DNA from: a virus
Length of the DNA stretch: 45,467 nt
IMG/VR virus record: IMGVR_UViG_3300049460_000029
Span: 1-45,467 of that record
Direction: 5' to 3' (one strand)
Shown here: piece after piece, positions 30,776 through 37,031 of the stretch
Position numbering within the stretch: position 1 is the stretch's first letter
Layout: the number at the start of each line of letters is the position of its first letter
Translations under genes and position numbers: made by a program
The notes under the pieces: generated by a model
Told to the model about the DNA's origin: nothing
The model's input: the letters and a program-made list of their open reading frames with translations, nothing else
The model's database searches: none

Positions 30776-31095
30776 CAGACGCTCGCCACCGTGACGACGT
30801 CGCGCAGGACGATCGGAACGCCCAGGATCTTGCCCAGGGCGAGTGCTCCCGGCTGAAGATGCTTGGACATGTCCTGCTCCAGCTCTGCGACGTCGCCAAC
30901 CTTGCCGTAGATGGCGAGGCGCTCCACGCGAGCCTGGAAGTCCTCCTCATTGAGGCGCAGGGTCTCGCTGGTCTCATCCTCGCCATCCCAGACGACCGGG
31001 CCGAGGATGTCAAGAACCTGGTCGTAGGTGATGTCGTTCTCCTCGTCCTTCAGAACGCCGTCTGCGAAGAACCTGTAGTTGAACTTGACGGTCAT
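30775..31095 (-). CDS. Hypothetical protein, 106 aa
   Basis: MTVKFNYRFFADGVLKDEE... with an acidic centre and helices towards the end. GGGAGAGAG precedes ATG 31095. No family. Confidence 0.6.
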   Translation of the reverse strand: MTVKFNYRFFADGVLKDEENDITYDQVLDILGPVVWDGEDETSETLRLNEEDFQARVERLAIYGKVGDVAELEQDMSKHLQPGALALGKILGVPIVLRDVVTVASV

Positions 31096-31163
31096 ACTCT
31101 CTCCCTTGTCGATGGCTCTAGCGAGCCGCAATGTGTACGTACGAGACGCACACAAAGCTGATG

Positions 31164-31496
31164 CTAGAGGTTGTCCTCGATGTGGTCAGCGATCTCATTG
31201 AAGCTGAGGCCGCCAGCGTCGTTCAAGCTAATCAGCTCGTTGACCTCGACGAAATTCAGGTCGACAGCATCGAGTATGGGGTGAACGAGGGAGAACTGCG
31301 ACAGCTCGTTACCGAACTGGTATCCCATCATCGCGCCACTGTTTGGCGAAACCCACTCACCCATACCGCTGATGTCGCACAGCACCCCAAGGCAGCAGTA
31401 GGTGTTGCTGTCACTGCGCCAGAGGCTGCCACGACCCTGCTTGTAGCTGCCGCTCCTGAGAGCGGCAACCCACCTGGCCTGGAGTTCCGGGTTCAT
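31164..31496 (-). CDS. NTYCCLGVLCD-family protein B, 110 aa
   Basis: Paralogue of the gene at 30057-30410. It shares MNPE..x.W..ALRSG.Y, NTYCCLGVLCD and a C-terminal SLNDAGGLSFNEIADHIE. Both have their own leader hairpins. The insert between the shared ends differs (SQFSLVHPILDAVDL here), suggesting old duplication and divergence. Confidence 0.65.
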   Translation of the reverse strand: MNPELQARWVAALRSGSYKQGRGSLWRSDSNTYCCLGVLCDISGMGEWVSPNSGAMMGYQFGNELSQFSLVHPILDAVDLNFVEVNELISLNDAGGLSFNEIADHIEDNL

Positions 31497-31575
31497 TTTC
31501 TCTCCCTTTGTTCTTGACATCTTCGTGATGCCACAAACGTGCGTATGCGAGATACGCACGAATGCTGGTCGCGAG

Positions 31576-31872
31576 TCAGTTGGCGGGGAAGAACGTCTCG
31601 TCAGGGTCGTCGGTTTCCGGGTAGATCCTCACGGAGTTCGGGTTCGCGTGGTAGAGCACTGCGTAGTGGCCCTGATAGGCGGTGTTGAAGGCGTACCGCC
31701 GTTCCACCCCTGCCTCCGCTAGTGCCACGCGGATGGAGCCAAGGGGCTCGCGTTCAAGCGTGAGCGGGCCACCCACATGGGCGGAGAGGAGATCAAGCAA
31801 GTATCCTGCCTCCTCTCCGTTCAGCTCCAGAGTCACGACAGTTTCGGACTTCTGAACCTTGGCCTTGGCCAT
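31576..31872 (-). CDS. Hypothetical protein, 98 aa
   Basis: MAKAKVQKSETVVTLELNGEE, then a helix YLLDLLSAHVG, and Tyr-rich strands. GGGAGAGAG precedes ATG 31872. Unknown family. Confidence 0.6.
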   Translation of the reverse strand: MAKAKVQKSETVVTLELNGEEAGYLLDLLSAHVGGPLTLEREPLGSIRVALAEAGVERRYAFNTAYQGHYAVLYHANPNSVRIYPETDDPDETFFPAN

Positions 31873-31943
31873 ACTCTCTCCCTGCGTTACTTCGGTTCCG
31901 AGTGAACCGTGAATACGGTCGGTCAAGCCGACCGTAAACATGA

Positions 31944-32345
31944 CTACTCGGAGTTAGAGATTCGGATAGCTGTGGAGATCGCCGCACCCCAAGTCTCGTA
32001 AGCATCCTGCTCGCACTGGGCGTGGGTCAGGAACTCCACCGCCTTCGGGCTGGCCTGAATGTGGCCCGCTTCCCGCATCAACGCGATAACGGCCGAGGCG
32101 CCGCCATAGGCATAGGGACCGCCCCTGGTGCCACTGTCGGCCACCATCAGGTTCATGTCCAGACCGGCCTTGGCGAGCACGACGCCCACCAGGCACGACG
32201 GAACGACGTTACCATCCACGGTGCGCTTGGCGTAGACGCACTGACCCCTGTACCGGTACTCGGAGTCGTAAACAAAGTCCTCACCCTGCTCAGCAACCGC
32301 TTCACGGGCGAACTTCACGGCGTCCTCATACGTGAGATTGATCAT
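31944..32345 (-). CDS. Hypothetical protein, 133 aa
   Basis: MINLTYEDAVKFAREAVAEQG, a middle with CVYAKRTVDG and SCLVGVVLAKAG, and C-terminal helices (AVEFLTHAQCEQD). The middle SCLVG motif slightly recalls the CCLGVL family. GGGAGAGAG precedes ATG 32345. Confidence 0.6.
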   Translation of the reverse strand: MINLTYEDAVKFAREAVAEQGEDFVYDSEYRYRGQCVYAKRTVDGNVVPSCLVGVVLAKAGLDMNLMVADSGTRGGPYAYGGASAVIALMREAGHIQASPKAVEFLTHAQCEQDAYETWGAAISTAIRISNSE

Positions 32346-32427
32346 TTCTCTCTCCCTCTGTGTTCGGCACATATCCATGATGCCGTGTCAACGCACCGCC
32401 GAAGCGGTGCGCTCACCCTGGTCATGG

Positions 32428-32511
32428 TCAGTTGTCTTTCCATCCGTCGATGAGACCCTTGAGAAACATGAAGGCGAGAACGCCAGCGGCGATCATCAGT
32501 GCGGCGTCCAT
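32428..32511 (-). CDS. Single-pass membrane microprotein, 27 aa
   Basis: MDAALMIAAGVLAFMFLKGL is almost entirely one hydrophobic helix followed by a charged end. ATG 32511 overlaps the stop of the gene upstream (TGATG), so it is coupled. It could modify a host membrane complex; no family is known to me. Confidence 0.5.
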   Translation of the reverse strand: MDAALMIAAGVLAFMFLKGLIDGWKDN

Positions 32512-33071
32512 CAGGCCCGCACCACCTTGATGCCCCCACGGGGGCCGTTCTCGACGATGTAGCTCGGGTAGTCGAAGGGGCACCCGATCTCCTCGTACTC
32601 CCGGGCTTCCGCCCAGTCTTCGGCGGTGTAGGGGTACAGGCTGGCGTCGGAGTCATTCATGCCGGTGGCGACCTGGTAGTGATGCAAGGCGTCTTTCGCC
32701 CCTTCAAGGCTCTCCATGCGCTCCACCTCGAAGCCGCTCATCGGGTGGTTCAGATACATGATCCAGCGGTAGCGGGTGAGGAGATCCTCTCCACCATAGG
32801 CGCCAGAGAGGATAGCCCTTTCGGTCCGCCTCTTCGTGCCATAGTACATGAAGCCGGACGCCGTCTGGATCTCTCCGGTGGGCCGCGCCAGTCGCACAGT
32901 GTACGCACGAGGGTCGGAGCCGTTGCTGTCCGAAGAGATGAACAGCTCGCCCTCATCCGTCAGGCGCGTCGGCTCGAACAGCCGAGTCCTGAAGAATTTC
33001 ATGGAGTCGGGGTCGAACCAGTGACCACCAATGGCTCGGTGGTCGCGCTTGATCTGTTCGATGTTACGCAT
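32511..33071 (-). CDS. Hypothetical protein, 186 aa
   Basis: A larger globular protein with basic N-terminus (MRNIEQIKRDHRAIGG) and Tyr/Trp-rich strands (SGFMYYGTKRRTERAILSG, YRWIMYLNHP). The C-terminus has DYPSYIVENGPRGG. AAGAGAG precedes the ATG. I cannot place it. Confidence 0.6.
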   Translation of the reverse strand: MRNIEQIKRDHRAIGGHWFDPDSMKFFRTRLFEPTRLTDEGELFISSDSNGSDPRAYTVRLARPTGEIQTASGFMYYGTKRRTERAILSGAYGGEDLLTRYRWIMYLNHPMSGFEVERMESLEGAKDALHHYQVATGMNDSDASLYPYTAEDWAEAREYEEIGCPFDYPSYIVENGPRGGIKVVRA

Positions 33072-33167
33072 TCTCTCTTCTTTCGTTCGTTATTGCGAAC
33101 GTATTTTCAGCCTCACCTGAGCAGTGATGCCGGGAATGCCAGCCTGCGAGAGGCTGACAAACCTTGG

Positions 33168-33404
33168 TCACTGATCCTGCTGCCACTCCAGAAGGGCTTC
33201 CTCGTGGGTCACGCCGTAACCGGCGTACAGGTCCAACCAGCTGTCGACTTTACCCTTCACAGCATCCCACGAGAAGATCATGGTCTCGTCGCCGCGATCG
33301 AACGTGTCAGCGCGGCTGACCATGACATGCCGCTCGCCGTCCGAGTAGACGCGAGCGTCTCCTACGTAACCCGTCAGGTGCTGGACAAGCTTAAAGTTGC
33401 TCAT
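33168..33404 (-). CDS. Hypothetical protein, 78 aa
   Basis: MSNFKLVQHLTGYVGDARVY, then a strand-rich middle and a helix HEEALLEWQQDQ. GAGGAGAG precedes the ATG. Unknown. Confidence 0.6.
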   Translation of the reverse strand: MSNFKLVQHLTGYVGDARVYSDGERHVMVSRADTFDRGDETMIFSWDAVKGKVDSWLDLYAGYGVTHEEALLEWQQDQ

Positions 33405-33490
33405 TCTCTCTCCTCTTGTTTCAGCATCTGTGATGCTGTGGAAACGCTCACCCGAAGGTGAGCGCTCCCCCTAGTCACAGAAACCTGATC

Positions 33491-34003
33491 CTACTTGATG
33501 CCCTGAGCCCACTCGATGTCCATGGGCTCCTTCAGCGCCGTGAGGGCGGGCCGGAAGTTGCTGTAGCCGTCTTCGGTCCAGTACTCCAGGGAGGCGTGCG
33601 TGGATTCGCCCTCAACGCACCAGAGCTGAATTTCGCCCCACGCCTCACGGGCGAAGAACACTTCGGTCTTGCCCATCCTGTCGGCCAGCGTGAGGCCGGT
33701 CAACTTCTTCGGCTCCCACTTGGTGGAGGACTTCCCGAATCGCGAAGCCGTCATGGCGGCAGTGTGGTTGGTGGAGCTCAAGACGAATCCACCGGAGCCG
33801 ACCGAGCCCACCTCGTACACCACCACATCCTCACCAGCGCCATTCTTGACGGTAGCGAGAACGCGGCGGGCGCTTCCGTCCGGGTTGAGGACATCGACGC
33901 CGAACTCCCGACCGGCGCCGTAGAAGCCCTCGGCTTCGGCGTCGAATTCCTTCGCGATGCCCTCACGACCGGCATAGAAGCCAGTCAGGATCTTGACTCG
34001 CAT
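33491..34003 (-). CDS. Hypothetical protein, 170 aa
   Basis: MRVKILTGFYAGREGIAKEFD is followed by a Gly-rich region and a segment TSRFGKSSTKWEPKKL-like and aromatic strands. The first 50 residues resemble a small KOW/SH3 barrel (YAGREG). ATG 34003 overlaps the upstream stop. Confidence 0.55.
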   Translation of the reverse strand: MRVKILTGFYAGREGIAKEFDAEAEGFYGAGREFGVDVLNPDGSARRVLATVKNGAGEDVVVYEVGSVGSGGFVLSSTNHTAAMTASRFGKSSTKWEPKKLTGLTLADRMGKTEVFFAREAWGEIQLWCVEGESTHASLEYWTEDGYSNFRPALTALKEPMDIEWAQGIK

Positions 34004-34131
34004 CAGAACACTTCCTTCGCTTGGGTCTTGCCGCACTTCTTGCAGGTACGCATTCGCATCTCGTGACTGCCGGAGGATCTGTATCCGATGGTCACCATAT
34101 GCCACTTGTTCCAGTGATGTAGGTGGAACAT
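34003..34131 (-). CDS. Small His/Cys protein, 42 aa
   Basis: MFHLHHWNKWHMVTIGYRSS, then MRTCKKCGKTQAKEVF, a CxxC knuckle. ATG 34131 overlaps the stop upstream (TGATG). Probably a mini zinc-binding protein. Confidence 0.55.
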   Translation of the reverse strand: MFHLHHWNKWHMVTIGYRSSGSHEMRMRTCKKCGKTQAKEVF

Positions 34132-34304
34132 CAGGCTTCCACTTTCCACCACGTACCACCATCGACGCCGAACGTTCCGAACGTCTCCCACGTGACCGTG
34201 CCGTCTTCCCAACTGACCTGCGCGTCGTCTCGGCCCACCTGAAGTACGGTACCCAAGTCGTCGTCGTAGGTGTTGGCTACGGTGTCACCCTTTTCGGGGT
34301 ACAT
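34131..34304 (-). CDS. Small barrel-like protein, 57 aa
   Basis: MYPEKGDTVANTYDDDLGTVLQVG, then VSWEDGTVTWETFGTF, looks like a small SH3-like barrel. GAGGAGAG precedes ATG 34304. Confidence 0.55.
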   Translation of the reverse strand: MYPEKGDTVANTYDDDLGTVLQVGRDDAQVSWEDGTVTWETFGTFGVDGGTWWKVEA

Positions 34305-34390
34305 GAACTCTCCTCTTTCTCCTGTGCTCATGATCCATGGCACATGAACGACCACGTTCAAGACGTGGCCGAACAAGATGGTGGATCACC

Positions 34391-34594
34391 TCATGACTTG
34401 GTCAAGCCCATTTCGATGGCACGCTTCAGCGTCTTGAAGGGACGCGACTCACGTCGCATGCTCCTCAGGCGGTAGTAATAGAGCCCCTCATCGTCCTTGC
34501 GGACGTCCATGAGGAACTTCGCCCCTACGGCGGTGAAGACGCCCCATTGCTTGCCCTTGACCCTCGCACGGGCCCGGACTTCACAGCGTTTCAT
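34391..34594 (-). CDS. Basic small protein, 67 aa
   Basis: MKRCEVRARARVKGKQWGVF, then a Lys/Arg-rich C-terminus with a helix (FKTLKRAIEMGL). It may bind nucleic acid. GGGAGAG precedes the ATG. Confidence 0.55.
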   Translation of the reverse strand: MKRCEVRARARVKGKQWGVFTAVGAKFLMDVRKDDEGLYYYRLRSMRRESRPFKTLKRAIEMGLTKS

Positions 34595-34661
34595 ATTCTC
34601 TCCCTCGAATCAGGCAGTGATGCCCCATCAACGCACCGCCGAAGCGGTGCGCTCATAGATG

Positions 34662-35012
34662 TCACTGATTGACGTAGCAGATGGTAACGATCTCGACGCC
34701 GTACGGGCCATCGACTCGCATGGCCTTGCCGAACAGGTTCAGCTCTTCCAGGAACTTGTCCGTGGGGCATTCGCCCTCGCTGTGCTCACAGTCGTAGCAC
34801 CTCTCGGACTCGGCCACGTCATGGAAGGTGAAGTCCTCCATATGGAGGTTCACCTTCCCGTCCGTGAGAGCCATGTAGGTGTACGTCCTCCGGACCTCAT
34901 CACCCTTGCGCTTGGCAATGTCGTTGAGTTCCTGAATGCACTCCGAGGCGGTGATCAGCCCACGGTCGAACTGACCCGTGACCTTGTTCATTTCCGCAAC
35001 CATGTCGATCAT
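34662..35012 (-). CDS. Hypothetical protein with CxxC motif, 116 aa
   Basis: MIDMVAEMNKVTGQFDRGLI, then helices and strands, and a Cys pair ERCYDCEHSEGEC near residue 75. GGGAGA precedes ATG 35012, and a leader hairpin (35031-35050) lies just upstream. Confidence 0.6.
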   Translation of the reverse strand: MIDMVAEMNKVTGQFDRGLITASECIQELNDIAKRKGDEVRRTYTYMALTDGKVNLHMEDFTFHDVAESERCYDCEHSEGECPTDKFLEELNLFGKAMRVDGPYGVEIVTICYVNQ

Positions 35013-35180
35013 CTTGTCTCCCTTTGACCTGGACACACGAAGGTGTGTCCATTGGGCGGGGGGCGAGGCATGTACGGGAACTAGCCCTGCCATCACCTCA
35101 CCCCACACCCTGAGGCTCAGCCGACAGCGAACCACCGGCCGAGCCCCAATCAAGGGAAGTAAGAGAGACGCACACAAGGC
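35013..35180 (-). other. Leader of the 116-aa gene
   Basis: No gene. A hairpin GGACACAC/GTGTGTCC (35031-35050) precedes the ribosome site, followed upstream by a GC-rich stretch, and GCACACAAG/CTTGTGTGC (35170-35192) reaches into the end of the next ORF. GGCCACCCC/GGGGTGGTC (35193-35214) is adjacent. Confidence 0.5.
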
Positions 35181-35297
35181 TTACTTGTGTGCGGCCACCC
35201 CCGAAGGGGTGGTCTTCACATGTTTTGAGTTCTCAAGTAACGACCACTTCCAGGTCCACGTGTCGAGTTCACGCCCACGCTTCGGCTGGCAGGACAT
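35181..35297 (-). CDS. Possible small protein, 38 aa
   Basis: ATG 35297 overlaps the upstream stop (TGATG). MSCQPKRGRELDTWTWKWSLL is followed by basic residues; its 3' end lies within two hairpins. Overlap with the upstream ORF is the main support. Confidence 0.35.
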   Translation of the reverse strand: MSCQPKRGRELDTWTWKWSLLENSKHVKTTPSGVAAHK

Positions 35298-35500
35298 CAG
35301 CTCGTGAAGCTGCCGTTCAAGCCACCACACGTCTTGGCGGCCGGGCCCACAGTACGCTGACTGTAGGTCTGGGATGTCAGCTCTCCAAGCACTCCCTTGG
35401 GGAGTGCGCCTGTCAGAATGCCTCTGACCTGGCGCGGTTCGGAGAACCTCTTTCCGTACTTGCGAACCTTACGTAGCTTCGCTGAGAGCGACTCTTCCAT
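35297..35500 (-). CDS. Possible basic small protein, 67 aa
   Basis: MEESLSAKLRKVRKYGKRFSE is a basic helix; the rest is Gly/Thr/Ser-rich. It is the first ORF after the likely promoter at 35600-35629. The ribosome site (GGAAGG) is very close to the ATG, so the call is tentative. Confidence 0.45.
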   Translation of the reverse strand: MEESLSAKLRKVRKYGKRFSEPRQVRGILTGALPKGVLGELTSQTYSQRTVGPAAKTCGGLNGSFTS

Positions 35501-35599
35501 CACCTTCCGGTTCTGTCAAGCCCCTCGGTCCGAGCTAAGTTCACCCCGTTTTAGGCACTGAGTGCGGTCTAGGTGTTCCGTCGCTCTCTGACTGAGAGG

Positions 35600-35629
35600 A
35601 CCGTACGACAGTCCCCGAAGGGATGTCAA
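35600..35629 (-). promoter_or_regulatory. Promoter TTGACA-18-TACGGT for the leftward early block
   Basis: On the - strand TTGACA (35629-35624) and TACGGT (35605-35600) are separated by 18 bp. This is a good match to the principal actinobacterial promoter. It points towards the block of small genes at 35500-29285. Confidence 0.6.
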
Positions 35630-36201
35630 TGAGTCGCTCACTGTTCAGTTGAGGTAAGGCTTGTCGGCCCTCAGAACCGGTCTTGCTGGTTCGTCCTGCT
35701 GACAACCAGAACTAGACCAGATGGCAGATGCGAAGGAGGCCGCGAACGGCCTCTACGGCGGGGAGTGAAGGGGCAAAGCCCCCAAACCAGGACACCCGAA
35801 TCAGGACATACCTGGACATAAATTTCCTTCAAGGGTTCCGGTACAGATGGACATGTCCGGACATCGTCGAAGCCCAGAAGCTCCCCACCTGCACAGAAGC
35901 CCTGTGTGCCCTTCTGAGGGCCTCTTGAGAGGCCCTTGGTACTGGGAGACGGTTGCAGGCTGGAAGGCCCTAGCAAAGCCCCTCAGGCCCGTTCTGGGCA
36001 CCAATGTCCGTATCACCTGTCGAGACTTGCAGGCTAGAAGCTGCGGCGGGGAGGAAAGGTGCATGACGGACAGGGCCAGGTGTGTCCTCTGGTGTCCGAA
36101 TTTGCAGTGGCCCTACACGCGCGCGTGTTCCCTCCCTGTTCACGTGAAGGCTGCCCATGTGAGCGGTAGTGGTGCTCATCTGTGCATACCCTGCTGTCAG
36201 G

Positions 36202-36268
36202 ATGTAAGTATGTCAGGACATACTGATTGGTATGTCAGGATGCAGGCATGTAAGTATGTCAGGACATA
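36202..36268. repeat. 21-bp direct repeat containing the TGTCAGGACA dyad
   Basis: Identical 21-bp copies at 36202-36222 and 36248-36268, 46 bp apart (start to start). Each ends in the dyad TATGTC-AG-GACATA. A third, partial copy (TATGTCAGGAT) lies between them. The spacing is close to four or five helical turns, suitable for cooperative protein binding. Confidence 0.8.
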
Positions 36269-36294
36269 GTCCACCCCCACACCTGGCCCCAATC

Positions 36295-36318
36295 TGTACA
36301 AAATGTACACAATGTACA
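36295..36318. repeat. Tandem TGTACA iterons
   Basis: TGTACA occurs at 36295, 36304 and 36313, a 9-bp register, with a fourth copy at 36396. TGTACA is also the centre of the 30-bp quasi-palindrome at 36740-36769. Confidence 0.65.
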
Positions 36319-36647
36319 CACAATCTGCACACTACTGTGCAACATGCACACATATGCAGACCTACGCATGTGTATGCATCACATCCATGGACAGCTGTAC
36401 ACATACATGAACGATCCCCCTACCATGTCATGACATGCTCACCTGATCCCACCTCTGCTCGTCCGAGCACTGCCCAGATCTGGACACATCACCACGGAAC
36501 CGGACACATCCACACATCTGTGACCATGTCAGGACACAGAGTGACAGAACGGACCCGGGGGTTGTTAATCTGGGGCGGGAGGGAGTGTGTGAGACCCCAC
36601 ATAAATTTGTCATGCAACACCCCCTAACAGTTACTCTACGTATACCA

Positions 36648-36672
36648 GGAGGGTAGCCTCAGGCTACCCTCC
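36648..36672. other. Stable hairpin, 11-bp stem
   Basis: GGAGGGTAGCC and GGCTACCCTCC with a TCA loop. It probably acts as a terminator or as a boundary between the repeat region and the late promoter region. Confidence 0.65.
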
Positions 36673-36739
36673 GTATAACATTGGTCAAGAGATGGTAAAG
36701 TTGTAGGGCCTAGCTTGATAAATTGTACAGATGGGGGGT

Positions 36740-36769
36740 TACCTTATATGTGTACATATATACAAGGTA
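36740..36769. promoter_or_regulatory. 30-bp quasi-palindromic operator candidate
   Basis: TACCTT and AAGGTA arms flank an AT-rich centre with TGTACA; 11 of 15 pairs match. It lies about 260 bp upstream of the terminase start and may control the late promoter. Confidence 0.45.
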
Positions 36770-36792
36770 GACGGTGGTACAGACTGACTACA

Positions 36793-36946
36793 GGTGAGCC
36801 CCCCAGGGCTCACCGTTAGACTCCATACACACTATAAGGGTAGGCCCCTGAAGGGCCTACCTACAGGAACCTAGCTTCCAAACCACCAGTCACTCCCTTC
36901 CTGATTCACTCACCGCCATAAGCTCCACGGCCCATCGGCCGTGGAG
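36793..36946 (+). other. Three consecutive hairpins in the late leader
   Basis: Stems at 36793-36814 (9 bp), 36839-36861 (9 bp) and 36923-36946 (10 bp) lie in the 240 bp upstream of the terminase gene. None has a T run. If the late promoter is upstream they form a structured leader that could be an antitermination or processing target. Confidence 0.5.
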
Positions 36947-37031
36947 ATCCTGTAGCTTATAAGATCTACGAGTCGTGCACAGTGACACATTATCTATATA
37001 GTATGTTTGGACGACAAGGAGATGCTACAAG

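Larger units (their letters stand above)
30428..35050 (-). repeat. Recurring leader hairpins before small genes
   Basis: Ten leaders in this block have a hairpin shortly upstream of a GGGAGAG-like ribosome site: 30428-30443, 31114-31127, 31516-31532, 31893-31909, 32365-32385, 33084-33101, 33422-33438, 34323-34344, 34613-34624 and 35031-35050. Most have a second hairpin further upstream (for example 31133-31153, 31538-31560, 31914-31936, 32392-32411, 33445-33464, 34632-34651). The copies at 32392-32411 and 34632-34651 are identical, with a TTCG loop in the transcript. Confidence 0.75.
35640..37031. other. Non-coding control region and candidate replication origin
   Basis: About 1.4 kb shows no convincing gene; open frames here lack good ribosome sites and natural composition. 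It contains palindromic and half-site copies of TGTCNNGACA-type sequence at 35801-35820, 35849-35864, 36211-36220, 36257-36266, 36425-36436 and 36526-36537. It also has a 21-bp direct repeat (36202-36222, 36248-36268), three TGTACA in 9-bp register (36295-36318), and a 30-bp quasi-palindrome (36740-36769). Four stable hairpins lie before the terminase gene. Iterons, dyads and its place between divergent blocks suggest origin and master control. Confidence 0.6.

Noticed and set aside
35847-36269. A 140-codon + strand frame in the repeat region
   Set aside because: It runs through the repeats and dyads, has unnatural Cys/Trp/His-rich composition, no ribosome site, and no neighbour in operon arrangement.
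36195-36270. CRISPR-like short repeats
   Set aside because: Only two copies of a 21-bp repeat with unequal, repeat-derived spacing and internal dyads; no array, leader or cas genes (the Cas4-like exonuclease belongs to the replication module).
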